Part shown: positions 42,702 through 52,873 of the stretch, piece by piece
Numbering within the stretch: position 1 is the first letter of the stretch
How the letters are laid out: the number at the start of each line of letters is the position of its first letter
Source: Deinococcus hopiensis KR-140
GTDB taxonomy: Bacteria > Deinococcota > Deinococci > Deinococcales > Deinococcaceae
Reading direction: 5' to 3'
NCBI GenBank assembly: GCA_943327755.2
Contig: CALPYF020000006.1
Location: 1-64,000, forward strand
Length of the DNA: 64,000 bases
Position numbers and translations under genes: made by a program
The notes under the pieces: model-generated
Told to the model about the DNA's origin: nothing
Databases searched by the model: none
What the model saw: only the letters and a program-made list of their open reading frames with translations

Positions 42702-43376
42702 TTATTTCAGGGCCTCGCGCAGGCGTTCGAGTCCGGCCTGCGCGCCGTCCTTGCCGAACACGGCGCTGCCCGCGACGAGGTTGCTCGCCCCGGCGGCGAC
42801 GACCGCGCGGGCGTTCGTGGCGCTGACGCCGCCATCGACCTGGAGTTCGGCGGCGCTGCCGATCTCGTCGAGCCAGCGGCGGACGGTGCGGATGCGCTCC
42901 AGGCTGTTCGGGATGAATTTCTGCCCGCCGAAGCCCGGGTTGACGCTCATGATCAGGACGAGGTCCACGTCGGCCAGGACGGGCCGCAGGGCCTCCAGGG
43001 GGGTGCCGGGGTTCAGGGTGACGCCCGCCTTCTTGCCCAGTTCCCGGATCTGCTGCACGGCGCGGTGGACGTGGGCGGTGCTTTCCACGTGGACGGTCAG
43101 GCCGTCGGCGCCGGCGTCGGCGAAGTCGCGCAGGTACCGTTCGGGCCGGTCGATCATGAGGTGCACGTCCATGAACAGCGGGCTGGCGGCGCGGGCGGCG
43201 GCCAGGATGGGCAGCCCGAAGCTGATGTTGGGAACGAACTGGCCGTCCATGACGTCCACGTGCGCCCAGTCGGCGCTCTCGATGGCGCGGAGTTCGTCGC
43301 CCAGGCGGGCGAAATCGCTGGCGAGGATGCTCGGCGCGAGCTTCACGCGCCTCGCTTCGGGGGTGTCGGCGGTCAC
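42702..43376 (-). CDS. rpe: Ribulose-phosphate 3-epimerase
   Basis: Rpe interconverts ribulose-5-phosphate and xylulose-5-phosphate in the pentose phosphate pathway. The 224-residue TIM-barrel product shows KLAPSILASDFARLGDEL, HVDVMDGQFVPNISFG, VHLMIDRPERYLRDF, LIMSVNPGFGGQKF and VDGGVSATNARAVVAAGAS, all diagnostic, with metal-binding His and Asp residues. GTG start at 43376 is chosen because TAAGCT ends 7 nt upstream; a longer ATG start would add eight residues. First gene of an rpe-comB unit. Confidence 0.95.
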   Translation of the reverse strand: MTADTPEARRVKLAPSILASDFARLGDELRAIESADWAHVDVMDGQFVPNISFGLPILAAARAASPLFMDVHLMIDRPERYLRDFADAGADGLTVHVESTAHVHRAVQQIRELGKKAGVTLNPGTPLEALRPVLADVDLVLIMSVNPGFGGQKFIPNSLERIRTVRRWLDEIGSAAELQVDGGVSATNARAVVAAGASNLVAGSAVFGKDGAQAGLERLREALK

Positions 43377-43383
43377 GGGCAGA

Positions 43384-43389
43384 AGCTTA
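43384..43389 (-). promoter_or_regulatory. -10 box TAAGCT of rpe-comB
   Basis: TAAGCT ends 7 nt before the GTG at 43376 and decides that start. Confidence 0.6.
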
Positions 43390-43471
43390 GCATCCCCCAC
43401 GCGGGGATTTCACGGGGGAGCGAAGCGGCGCGCCCGAGTTCGCGCGGGGCAGAACGCAAATACAGAACTGA

Positions 43472-43498
43472 CCCGCCCCGGCAGGCGCGCGGGGCGGG
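43472..43498 (-). terminator. Terminator of the PEBP lipoprotein gene
   Basis: Stem of CCCGCCCCG (43472-43480) and CGGGGCGGG (43490-43498), followed on the minus strand by the T-containing run TCAGTTCTGTATTTG. Confidence 0.65.
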
Positions 43499-43519
43499 CA
43501 GCAGATGACCGGCCGTGGC

Positions 43520-44161
43520 TCAGCGGCCGTAGTACGCGGTCAGGCTGGTCTTGGCGAGCACCTTGCCGTTGAGCATGAAGCCCAGCACGGCGGGCGTCGT
43601 GCCCGCGGGCAGGTCGAGGGTGCTGCTCAGGGCGTACAGCGTGAACACGTAGCGGTGGGCGGGATCACCGACCGGGGGGCACGCGCCGATGAAGCCGGGC
43701 TGCCCGCCCTCGTTGTTCAGCTGCGTGGCCCCGGCGGGCAGGGTGCCGCCGGGGTTCCCGGCGCCCTGCGCGAGGCCGGTGGCGCTGGCGGGGATGTTGA
43801 ACACGGCCCAGTGCCAGAAGCCGCTGCCGGTGGGGGCGTCCGGGTCGTACTTGGTGAGGACAAGGGACTGTGTTCCGGCGGGCACGCCGCTCCAGTTCAG
43901 GGCGGGGCTGATGTTGGGGCCGCTACACCCGAAGCCACTGGCGACCTGCGCGGCGGGGTACGCGCCGCCATTGGCGAAGGTGGGGCTGGTGAGGCTCAGG
44001 CCCATGGCGGTCGCGGTGGGGGCGGGTTGCGCCACCGTGAGGCGCTGGGCGGGGTTCAGGCCGGCGTTCATGGGGTTGGCGCCGCCGACCATCTGGGTGG
44101 GGGCGCAGGCGGCCAGGGCGAGGGTGGTGACGGTCAGGGCGGCGGTGTGCAGGTAGCGCAT
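43520..44161 (-). CDS. YbhB/YbcL family (PEBP-like) lipoprotein
   Basis: A 213-residue lipoprotein: MRYLHTAALTVTTLALAACA with lipobox LAAC (Cys at about 19). The mature domain is a phosphatidylethanolamine-binding-protein fold: SPTFANGGAYPAAQVASGFG, CSGPNISPALNWSGVPAGTQ, SLVLTKYDPDAPTGSGFWHW and GACPPVGDPAHRYVFTLYAL, the DPDAP and GxHRY blocks of the YbhB family. Cysteines in GCSG and GACP may form a disulfide. It may bind small anions or lipids; no ligand can be stated. An AAGGAC stretch precedes the ATG. Confidence 0.88.
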   Translation of the reverse strand: MRYLHTAALTVTTLALAACAPTQMVGGANPMNAGLNPAQRLTVAQPAPTATAMGLSLTSPTFANGGAYPAAQVASGFGCSGPNISPALNWSGVPAGTQSLVLTKYDPDAPTGSGFWHWAVFNIPASATGLAQGAGNPGGTLPAGATQLNNEGGQPGFIGACPPVGDPAHRYVFTLYALSSTLDLPAGTTPAVLGFMLNGKVLAKTSLTAYYGR

Positions 44162-44382
44162 GGGGGGTCCTTGAGGTGCGTGGCAGGGGTTCGCGTCCCG
44201 GCGCGCGGGGCGGTGGGAGCGCGGGCCGCGCAGGTGGTTCAACGCTAAACGGTCTGGGTGGAGGGCCGCCTGCGGGGGTCACATTCTGAAGGGAGCCTCA
44301 CCGGACACTTCAGACTTCGTCAAGGGCGGAGCCCGGCGCGTGGCCCTGTCTCACACGCAGGAACAGCCGACTCCCCACGAAT

Positions 44383-44400
44383 ACCGAACGGTCGTTTGGT
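44383..44400. promoter_or_regulatory. Candidate operator upstream of mutA
   Basis: ACCGAACGGTCGTTTGGT is an imperfect palindrome with 7 of 9 base pairs matched and a core CGAACGGTCGTTTG of the form CNAACGNNCGTTNG. I recall this pattern as the operator type of the TetR-family regulator PaaR in Thermus thermophilus. It sits 50 bp before the mutA start in a promoter region otherwise lacking structure. Regulation by acyl-CoA is inference. Confidence 0.5.
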
Positions 44401-44450
44401 GCCGGGGCGGGGTGGGTGGCATGATGGCGGCAGCACACGGAGGAACACAC

Positions 44451-46570
<2,120 letters not shown>

Positions 46571-46574
<4 letters not shown>

Positions 46575-47077
46575 AACCCTGGCGCGGCATCCTCACACTG
46601 GCTACCCTCGCGGCTCTACCCATGGGGGCTGGGCAGTTCGCAGGCGCACAACCTGTCGAAAAAACCGTGCAGGACATCCGCGCCCTGTACAGCCTGATCG
46701 AGCAGAACGTCATTCGCGGGGAGTACCGCGTTCAGCAGAAACGCTTCCCTTACTGCGCCGGGGTGACCGATCAGAATCGCACCCTCTGGCAGGACTCCAC
46801 AGGCACCACCCGGAAATATCTCGAAAGCGGAGGATCTGACGACTCCGCCATCACATCCTCCTATTACCTGTCTGGCAAGGGTCACATCCAGTTTGTCCTG
46901 ATCGAGGTCGGGCGCGTGAATGGCAACTCAGAGAGCCTGCGGGTGTACTTCGATTTATATGGACGAATCATCCGTACACTCGCGAGCCCACAATCTTCCG
47001 AAGCTGAACTGTGGAGATTCCTGAAACTGGACGTCAACAGAGCATTCAACGCGCCTGACAGCTGCTCTACGAGATGA
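46571..47077 (+). CDS. Small secreted protein of unknown function (mutA-meaB insert, 1)
   Basis: A 168-residue exported protein: signal peptide MKPWRGILTLATLAALPMGA and more (cleavage after FAGA). The mature part has YSLIEQNVIRGEYRVQQKRF, two cysteines (PYCAGVTD and DSCSTR) and a beta-rich centre (GHIQFVLIEVGRVNGNSESL, LRVYFDLYGRIIRTL). No family recognised. TTG start overlaps the mutA stop (46571-46574) and follows GAGAGAGAT. The coding sequence is visibly AT-richer than its neighbours, a sign of recent acquisition. Its stop overlaps the next open frame. Confidence 0.68.
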
Positions 47078-47115
47078 CCGGCAACCTCTGCCCTCTCTCC
47101 CGCGTACCTGCCCGC

Positions 47116-47544
47116 ATGCTGAAGCGACTGAGGGCTGTGGTGGCGTGTGCCGTGCTGGGCGGGGCTGGGCTGAGCAGTGCGGGGGCGGCGGGGACCACCC
47201 TGCCCGCGCCGCCTGCGGGGCCGCCCGCGCAGGTGGGGGGTCTGCGGGTGTGCGAGCGGGGGGACACGACGTACCTGCTGGACCGCTCGGGCCGCGTGCG
47301 GAGCCTGACGTACGCGCGACTGGTGCCGGACAACACGTTGCGGGTGCGGCAGAGTTACGACCGGGCGGGGCGACTGACGGGCCTGAGCGTGAGCTGGAGT
47401 GGCTTTGCGGGTCGCCTGCTGGACGTGCGCGGGTCGTTCGACGCGCGCGGGCGACTGGTGAAGGAGACGGGGTTCCGCGCGCGGGGCGTGACGACACCGC
47501 TGAGGTCGTACCTGCGGGCGATGCCGAAAGGAGTGACATGCTGA
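47116..47544 (+). CDS. Small secreted protein (mutA-meaB insert, 2)
   Basis: A 142-residue exported protein. I start at the ATG at 47116, where a normal signal peptide begins (MLKRLRAVVACAVLGGAGLS); an upstream ATG at 47074 overlaps the previous stop and would add 14 untypical residues. The mature part (TTYLLDRSGRVRSLTYARLV, LRVRQSYDRAGRLTGLSVSW, DVRGSFDARGRLVKETGF) consists of repeating x-D-R/A-x-G-R-L strands, like YD or MORN-type repeats. The third gene shares this layout, so the two are probable paralogues. Function unknown. Confidence 0.62.
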   Translation: MLKRLRAVVACAVLGGAGLSSAGAAGTTLPAPPAGPPAQVGGLRVCERGDTTYLLDRSGRVRSLTYARLVPDNTLRVRQSYDRAGRLTGLSVSWSGFAGRLLDVRGSFDARGRLVKETGFRARGVTTPLRSYLRAMPKGVTC

Positions 47545-48074
47545 AATCGCTGCTGGTGGGGCTGCTACTGAGCGCGCCGCTGTCGGGCGGGGCCGCGCTG
47601 GCGGGCGGTGCGGGCGGGCCGGTGGGCCTCTCCTCTGCCGCGTCCGCTCGGGCGGTCGTGACCGGGAATGACGCCGCGCTGGGAGGCTGGCGGGCGTTCC
47701 AGGGCTCGTCCATGCCCTGCATCATGGACGCGTTCTTCGACGTGCAGACCTGGACGGACGCGCGCGGCACGGTGCGGCGGCTGGTGTTCCGCGCGGCGTC
47801 CGGCTGGAACCCGGACCGGACCGAGCAGCGCCTCGACTGGGACGAGGCGGGCCGCCCCCGGGCGTACTCGTGGGTGCTGCGCCGCACGCCAGGCCAGGAC
47901 ACAGTCGCCGCGCGGATCGAACGGCTGATCGGCCCGGACGGGCAGGTCGTGCAGACCCGTGAGTGGGGCGACGTGCAGCCCGAGCACCGCGTCCCCTGGC
48001 CGACCCTGGAACGCGAACTGCGCCCCGCCGAGCTGATCGAGAGGTTCACTTGTCCCCCACGCCCCATCCCCTGA
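47538..48074 (+). CDS. Small secreted protein (mutA-meaB insert, 3)
   Basis: A 178-residue exported protein: signal peptide MLKSLLVGLLLSAPLSGGAA (cleavage near LAGG). The mature part contains MPCIMDAFFDVQTWTDARGT, VRRLVFRAASGWNPDRTEQR, LDWDEAGRPRAYSWVLRR and ERLIGPDGQVVQTREWGDVQ, with the same D-x-x-G-x-x-x strand repeats as the preceding gene. Two cysteines (MPCIMD and FTCPP). It overlaps the previous stop by 7 nt and the meaB start by 25 nt, so it is in one transcript with mutA and meaB. Function unknown. Confidence 0.66.
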   Translation: MLKSLLVGLLLSAPLSGGAALAGGAGGPVGLSSAASARAVVTGNDAALGGWRAFQGSSMPCIMDAFFDVQTWTDARGTVRRLVFRAASGWNPDRTEQRLDWDEAGRPRAYSWVLRRTPGQDTVAARIERLIGPDGQVVQTREWGDVQPEHRVPWPTLERELRPAELIERFTCPPRPIP

Positions 48075-49006
48075 CCCTGCCGCTGCTGTCGGGTGCGCGG
48101 CGGGCACTGGCGAAGGCCATCACGCTGGTCGAGTCCACGCGGCCCGAGCATGAGGCGCAGGCGCAATCCCTCCTGTCGGAGGTGCTGCCGCGTGCGGGGC
48201 GGTCGGTGCGGATCGGCCTGACGGGCGTGCCGGGCGTGGGCAAGAGCACGTTCATCGAGGCGCTGGGCGTGCGGCTGGCCGACGCGGGGCACCGGGTGGC
48301 GGTGCTGGCGGTGGACCCCAGTTCGGCCCGCACGGGCGGGAGCATCATGGGCGACAAGACCCGCATGCCGCGCCTGACGGTGCATCCGAATGCGTTCATC
48401 CGTCCCAGCCCCAGCGGGGGCACGCTGGGCGGCGTGGCGCGGCGCACGCGCGAGTCCATCACGCTGTGCGAGGCGGCGGGCTTCGACGTGATCCTCGTGG
48501 AGACGGTGGGCGTGGGCCAGAGCGAGACGCAGGTGGCCGCCATGACGGACCTCTTTCTGCTGCTGACCCTCCCGAACGCCGGGGACGAGTTGCAGGGCAT
48601 CAAGCGCGGGATCATGGAACTTGCGGACGTGTGCGTGGTGAACAAGGCGGACACGAACCCGCAGGCGGCGGTGCGCGCCCAGACGGAACTCCGCACGGCG
48701 CTGACGCTGCTCACCCCGCACGACGCGCCGTGGCGACCCGCAGCGCTGCGGGCGTCCGCGCTGACCGGTGAGGGACTGGACGGCGTGTGGGCGACCGTCG
48801 AGGCCTACCGCGCCGCGGTGGACCTGCGCGTGAAACGCCAGGGGCAGGCGGCGCAGTGGTTCGACGAACTGCTGCGCGAGGCGGCGTGGCGGGCGTTCCA
48901 GGCGGGCCTGGACCCGGCGCGGCTGCACGCCCTGCGCGCCGAGGTCACGCGCGGGGAGCGCACGGCGGTGCAGGGCGTCGCGGCGCTGCTGACGCCGGAT
49001 CCCTAG
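48050..49006 (+). CDS. meaB: Methylmalonyl-CoA mutase-associated GTPase MeaB
   Basis: MeaB is a G3E-family GTPase that protects and reloads methylmalonyl-CoA mutase with cobalamin. The 318-residue product has Walker A GVPGVGKSTF (about residues 59-67), the switch region VLAVDPSSARTGGSIMGDKT with RMPRLTVHPNAFIRPSPSGG, Walker B DVILVETVGVGQSETQVAA and the specificity loop VVNKADTNPQ. A TTG start at 48050 follows GAGAGG and lies inside the end of the previous gene. It is in the same operon as mutA, which supports the family call. Confidence 0.94.
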   Translation: MSPTPHPLTLPLLSGARRALAKAITLVESTRPEHEAQAQSLLSEVLPRAGRSVRIGLTGVPGVGKSTFIEALGVRLADAGHRVAVLAVDPSSARTGGSIMGDKTRMPRLTVHPNAFIRPSPSGGTLGGVARRTRESITLCEAAGFDVILVETVGVGQSETQVAAMTDLFLLLTLPNAGDELQGIKRGIMELADVCVVNKADTNPQAAVRAQTELRTALTLLTPHDAPWRPAALRASALTGEGLDGVWATVEAYRAAVDLRVKRQGQAAQWFDELLREAAWRAFQAGLDPARLHALRAEVTRGERTAVQGVAALLTPDP

Positions 49007-49608
49007 GCGCTGGGTTTCCCGGCGGACACCCAGGGGTTGCCGGTGATCAGGAACCGCCAGGGCAGGTCGGCGCCCCGGCGCAGGCCCACGCGGGCGGTGG
49101 TGGTCACGTCCCCGTCCGGCAGGCGCTCGCTTGGGACGATATAGAAGTCTGAGCTGTCCACCGGCTGGCCGCGCAGCTCGGGTCCCAGGTGCAGGGCCGT
49201 GACGAGCTTCGCAGGGCCGTTCGTGAGGTCCAGGCGGCGCTTCACGGGCCGCCGCTCACGCATGCGCTCCTCGCCCGCCAGGGGTTCGGCCGCGCGGATC
49301 AGGACGGCGGCCTGCACGCCCTCGGGCCGGCAGACGATGTTCAGCAGGGGCTGGTCGTACGCGACGTGGTAGTACACCCGGCCCGGCGGGCCCGCCATGC
49401 TCGCCGCCGCGCCGGGCAGCCGGGCGACGACGTAGCAGCTGGGGTCGCGCGGGCAGTCGTAGCCCTCGGTCTCCACGATCCGCGCCGCGAGGCGTTCCCC
49501 GCCGGGCAGCACGCGCACCAGCACGGACCCCAGCAGGTCGCGCGCCAGGGCGACGGGGTCACCCGCGAAGGTCTGGGCGCTCAGGGCGCGGGCGTGGGAG
49601 AGGTCCAT
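49003..49608 (-). CDS. mpg: DNA-3-methyladenine glycosylase (AAG family), copy 1
   Basis: A 201-residue base-excision enzyme of the AAG/MPG family that removes alkylated purines. RDLLGSVLVRVLPGGERLAA, RIVETEGYDCPRDPSCYVVA, PGRVYYHVAYDQPLLNIVCR, PEGVQAAVLIRAAEPLAGEE and LTNGPAKLVTALHLGP match the family, with the catalytic Glu in IVETEGY. The usual DPASH segment is altered to DPSCYV, a modest deviation. It converges with meaB (stops overlap by 4 nt). Confidence 0.86.
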   Translation of the reverse strand: MDLSHARALSAQTFAGDPVALARDLLGSVLVRVLPGGERLAARIVETEGYDCPRDPSCYVVARLPGAAASMAGPPGRVYYHVAYDQPLLNIVCRPEGVQAAVLIRAAEPLAGEERMRERRPVKRRLDLTNGPAKLVTALHLGPELRGQPVDSSDFYIVPSERLPDGDVTTTARVGLRRGADLPWRFLITGNPWVSAGKPSA

Positions 49609-49665
49609 GCGCGCCAGCGTAGGGCGCCGCCCGACGGTGGACTGTACGCCCCGGCCCGCACGGCG

Positions 49666-50292
49666 CTACTCCTCGCTGGCCGGGCGGGTGAGGTCCATGC
49701 TAGGCGCGGCGGGCGACACCCAGGGGTTGCCCCGCATCGTGAAGCGCCAGGGCAGGTTGCGGCCCTCGCGGATGCCCACGCGGGCGGTGACCTCCACCAT
49801 CTCGTCAGGGAGGGGCGCGGGGGGCGGCAGCAGGTGGAGTTCCGGGGCGTTCACGGGCCGCCCACTGATCTGCACGGGGTTCAGGCCCAGCGCGTACACG
49901 AGTTTCGCCGGGCCGTTCGTCAGGTCGCGTTCGCGGGTGACGGGCCGGAAGGTCAGCATGTGGCCCAGGCCGTCCAGCGGCTCGATGGCGCGGATGAGCA
50001 CGCTGGCCGACACCCCCTCCGGGCGGCACGCGACCTGCAGCAGCGGGTGACCGTGCGCCGTCCAGAACAGCCACTTGCCGGGCGGGATCGCCATCTCGGC
50101 GCTGCGGGCCGCGTGGAAGCGCCCGGCGGTGCAGGCGGGGTCGCGGGGGCAGTCGTAGGCCTCGACCTCCACGATCCGCCCGGTCAGGCGTTCCCCACCG
50201 TCCAGCACGCGCACGAGCGTCCCGCCCAGCAGGGCCCGGGCGACGGGCACCGGGTCACCCCGGAAGTGGGCCGGCGGAAGCGGGGCGGTCAT
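49666..50292 (-). CDS. DNA-3-methyladenine glycosylase (AAG family), copy 2
   Basis: A 208-residue paralogue of the gene at 49003: VARALLGGTLVRVLDGGERL, TGRIVEVEAYDCPRDPACTA, LFWTAHGHPLLQVACRPEGV, SASVLIRAIEPLDGLGHMLT and DLTNGPAKLVYALGL. Here Glu in EVEAY is the general base and DPACTA replaces DPASHA. The two copies differ in the substrate-facing loops, so different base preferences are possible. The ATG overlaps the stop of the upstream membrane gene (ATGA), making this the last gene of the ABC-2 operon. Confidence 0.86.
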   Translation of the reverse strand: MTAPLPPAHFRGDPVPVARALLGGTLVRVLDGGERLTGRIVEVEAYDCPRDPACTAGRFHAARSAEMAIPPGKWLFWTAHGHPLLQVACRPEGVSASVLIRAIEPLDGLGHMLTFRPVTRERDLTNGPAKLVYALGLNPVQISGRPVNAPELHLLPPPAPLPDEMVEVTARVGIREGRNLPWRFTMRGNPWVSPAAPSMDLTRPASEE

Positions 50293-50672
50293 ACCGGAGG
50301 CGGGCGGCGCAGCAGCAGGACCGCCAGCCCGAGGCTCAGCACGCCGCCGATCAGCAGGGCGGCGCGGGCAGGCAGCAGCGGCTGGCCCGTCAGGAGGAGC
50401 AGCGTCACGCTGGAAAGGTTCAGAACAGCCATGCACAGGAAGAGGGGGCCCAGGATGGTCGCCTCGGGGGTCCAGGACGACCGCTGGTGCCGCACCCGCA
50501 GCGCCCACCACAGCAGGGGCGCGAACGGCGCCGCCGCGCACAGGAGGCGCAGCGTCCGGTCGTCGGGGCGGCCCAGCAGGGTCGCCGCGTGGCCGATGAC
50601 ACTGATCGCCATCACCACGAGCAGCAGGAGGCCGAACGCCCGCTCGCCGGGTGACCGGAGTCTGCCCCTCAC
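50289..50672 (-). CDS. Small membrane protein, tandem paralogue 2
   Basis: A 127-residue protein with four hydrophobic segments (about residues 11-28, 41-57, 67-88, 98-118). DRTLRLLCAAAPFAPLLWWA matches RPLRIACAALPLAALLWTAV of the adjacent gene at 50669, so the two are tandem paralogues. GTG start at 50672 overlaps the upstream stop (GTGA). No family recognised; likely an accessory of the ABC operon by position. Confidence 0.66.
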   Translation of the reverse strand: MRGRLRSPGERAFGLLLLVVMAISVIGHAATLLGRPDDRTLRLLCAAAPFAPLLWWALRVRHQRSSWTPEATILGPLFLCMAVLNLSSVTLLLLTGQPLLPARAALLIGGVLSLGLAVLLLRRPPPV

Positions 50673-51058
50673 CGGGCGCCCGTCCGACGGGTGTAGCTGG
50701 CCGCGCCGGTGAATGCCAGCAGGCCCAGCCCCAGGAAGGCCCACTGTCCGGTGGGCAGCGTGTCGCCCTGCACGAGGCGGAGGGCGGCGCCGGACACGGG
50801 CAGGCTGAGGAGGGTGGCCATCACGGGCAGCAGCGGGGCGGGGAATGGACTGGGCACGCCGCGCGAACGCCAGACGGCGACGGCGGTCCACAGCAGCGCG
50901 GCGAGGGGTAGGGCGGCGCAGGCGATTCGCAGGGGGCGGCCCTCGGGAATGACCGTCAGGGAGAGGATATTGAAGGCGACCGCGAAGGTCAGGATCACCA
51001 GGAACAGCGTGCCGGTCTGGACGCTGGGCGCCGGGCCTGTGGCTTCGGGGGGCAACAT
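50669..51058 (-). CDS. Small membrane protein, tandem paralogue 1
   Basis: A 129-residue protein with four hydrophobic segments (about residues 17-38, 45-62, 78-95, 103-121). The ATG at 51058 is preceded by TAAGGT at exactly 7 nt, so it may have its own promoter inside the 3' end of the ATPase gene, which ends at 51064. Paralogous to the gene at 50289. Function unknown. Confidence 0.66.
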   Translation of the reverse strand: MLPPEATGPAPSVQTGTLFLVILTFAVAFNILSLTVIPEGRPLRIACAALPLAALLWTAVAVWRSRGVPSPFPAPLLPVMATLLSLPVSGAALRLVQGDTLPTGQWAFLGLGLLAFTGAASYTRRTGAR

Positions 51059-51063
51059 GGCCT

Positions 51064-52020
51064 CTACCTTATCCCGGCGCGGAGCAGGTCGCCTTCGTAA
51101 ATGCGGCGGATGGTGGCCTCGATGTCCGGTTCGCGCACGGTGAGGTCGCGGACGGGGGCGTGCGCGGTGACGCGGGCGATGGGGTCCGCGGCGGCGCCCG
51201 TGAACGCGTACGTGGCGCGGCCCGGTTCGTGGCTCAGGAGGGTCAGGCCCGGCACCTCGGGTTGAGCGACCGGGCCGTCGAAGTCCACGTGCAGTTCGCG
51301 CTGCGAGCCGTACGCGGCCTGAAGGCGGGCGAGGTCGCCGTCGAAGAGCAGTTGCCCGTGGTCGATGATCAGGACGCGCCGCGCGAGGCGCTCGACGTCC
51401 CCCAGGTCGTGCGTGGTGAGCAGCACGGTGACCTCCCGTTCGCGGTTGATGTGCGCGATGAAGTCCCGGATGCGTTCCTTCGCGACGACGTCCAGGCCGA
51501 CGGTGGGTTCGTCGAGGAACAGCAGTTCGGGGTCGTGCAGCAGCGCGGCGGCCAGGTCGGCGCGCATCCGCTGCCCCAGCGACAGCGCGCGGGCGGGCGT
51601 GTGCAGGAACGGCCCGAGGTCGAGCAGGTCCGTGAAGGTGGTCAGGTTCGCCTGCCACGTCGCGTGCGGGATGCGGTAGACGTGCCGCAGGAGGCGCAGG
51701 CTCTCGATGACCGGCAGGTCCCACCAGAGGGTGGTGCGCTGTCCGAACACCGCGCCCAGGCGCGCGACGTGGCGGCGGCGGTCCTGCCAGGGTGTCAGGC
51801 CGCCCACCGTGACGGCGCCGCTGTCGGGCACGAGGAGGCCGGTGAGGATCTTGACGGTGGTGCTCTTTCCCGCCCCGTTCGGCCCGAGGTATCCGACGAT
51901 CTCGCCGCGTGGAATGTGGAAGGACACGTCCCGGACGGCCTCGTGGGTGCGGCGCCCCGCGCTCAGGAAGCGGCCGGTGCGGGTGGTGAAGGTCTTGCGC
52001 AGGTGCTCGACGTGAATCAT
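51064..52020 (-). CDS. ABC-2 type exporter ATP-binding protein
   Basis: A 318-residue ATPase: Walker A YLGPNGAGKSTTVKILTGLL (about residues 45-55), Q-loop FGQRTTLWWDLPVIESLRLL, signature ALSLGQRMRADLAAALLHDP, Walker B LLFLDEPTVGLDVVAKERIR, H-loop LLTTHDLGDVERLARRVLII. The LSLGQR variant replaces LSGGQ, as in the COG4586 group of daunorubicin- or viologen-type exporters. The C-terminal 70 residues form an accessory domain. It lies 34 nt after the second permease gene. Confidence 0.9.
   Translation of the reverse strand: MIHVEHLRKTFTTRTGRFLSAGRRTHEAVRDVSFHIPRGEIVGYLGPNGAGKSTTVKILTGLLVPDSGAVTVGGLTPWQDRRRHVARLGAVFGQRTTLWWDLPVIESLRLLRHVYRIPHATWQANLTTFTDLLDLGPFLHTPARALSLGQRMRADLAAALLHDPELLFLDEPTVGLDVVAKERIRDFIAHINREREVTVLLTTHDLGDVERLARRVLIIDHGQLLFDGDLARLQAAYGSQRELHVDFDGPVAQPEVPGLTLLSHEPGRATYAFTGAAADPIARVTAHAPVRDLTVREPDIEATIRRIYEGDLLRAGIR
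51066..51071 (-). promoter_or_regulatory. -10 box TAAGGT inside the end of the ATPase gene
   Basis: TAAGGT ends 7 nt before the ATG at 51058; a possible internal promoter for the small membrane-protein genes. Confidence 0.45.
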
Positions 52021-52054
52021 GGAGTGCCTCCCTTCGGGGCTGTGGCGAGCGGTG

Positions 52055-52873
52055 TCATGTGCCGGTGCCCTGGTAGTGCCGCACGCCGACGCGCCAGAAC
52101 GCGAACGCCCCGGCCAGCACGAGTGGTCCGGCCAGCGGGCCGATCAGCGCGGCCCAACTGGGCAGACCGTCGGGCAGGGGGCGGCCCAGCAGGTGCAGGG
52201 CGGGTAGGTAGGAGAGGAACGCGGCGGGAATCAGGTACGTGAAGGTGCGGCGCAGCCACGCGCTGTAGATGTCCATGGGGTAGCTGATGAGGGTGCGGCC
52301 GCCGTACGTGAGGACGTTCATGGCCTCGACGCTGTCCACCGTCCAGAACGTCAGGGTGCCGCCGATGACGAACAGTCCGCCGAAGAAGCAGATCATGCCC
52401 AGCACGGCGGCGGTCAGGAGGGCGGCCGTCTCGGGCACGGCGGCCAGCGGCGCGTGCGTGAGGCCGTACCCGGCGATGGCGGCGGCGAGCAGCACGCGCG
52501 GCAGGCGGCGCAGCGCGAAGTCGGACGCGAACACCTGCAAGGTCAGGGGAGCGGGGCGCAGCAGGAAGGTGCTGAACGAGCCGGTGCGGACGTGCGCGGA
52601 CAGGTTGGGCGCGTCGAACCCTCCGAACAGGATGTCCATGAGGACGAACGCGAGTTCCGCGAGGCCGTACAGCAGGCAGATCTCGCTCAGCGTCCAGCCG
52701 CCCAGCCCGCCGAAGCGCGGGAGAACCAGCGCGAGCGCGGCGAACTCGGCGGCGGTGATCAGCAGGCTGCCGAGCGCGTCGAGGATGAACGACGTGCGGT
52801 GCGCGCCCTGCGAGCGGATCTGCGCGCCCAGCAGCCTCAGGTACAGGGTCAGGTGATGCCGGAAGTCAGCCAC
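52055..52873 (-). CDS. ABC-2 type exporter permease
   Basis: A 272-residue membrane protein with about six helices. It matches the COG3694 permease group (MADFRHHLTLYLRLLGAQIR, AEFAALALVLPRFGGLGGWT and GFDAPNLSAHVRTGSFSTFL, the RTGxxxxFLLRP motif of the family). The cargo is unknown. The ATG overlaps the stop of the first permease gene by 8 nt. Confidence 0.88.
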   Translation of the reverse strand: MADFRHHLTLYLRLLGAQIRSQGAHRTSFILDALGSLLITAAEFAALALVLPRFGGLGGWTLSEICLLYGLAELAFVLMDILFGGFDAPNLSAHVRTGSFSTFLLRPAPLTLQVFASDFALRRLPRVLLAAAIAGYGLTHAPLAAVPETAALLTAAVLGMICFFGGLFVIGGTLTFWTVDSVEAMNVLTYGGRTLISYPMDIYSAWLRRTFTYLIPAAFLSYLPALHLLGRPLPDGLPSWAALIGPLAGPLVLAGAFAFWRVGVRHYQGTGT

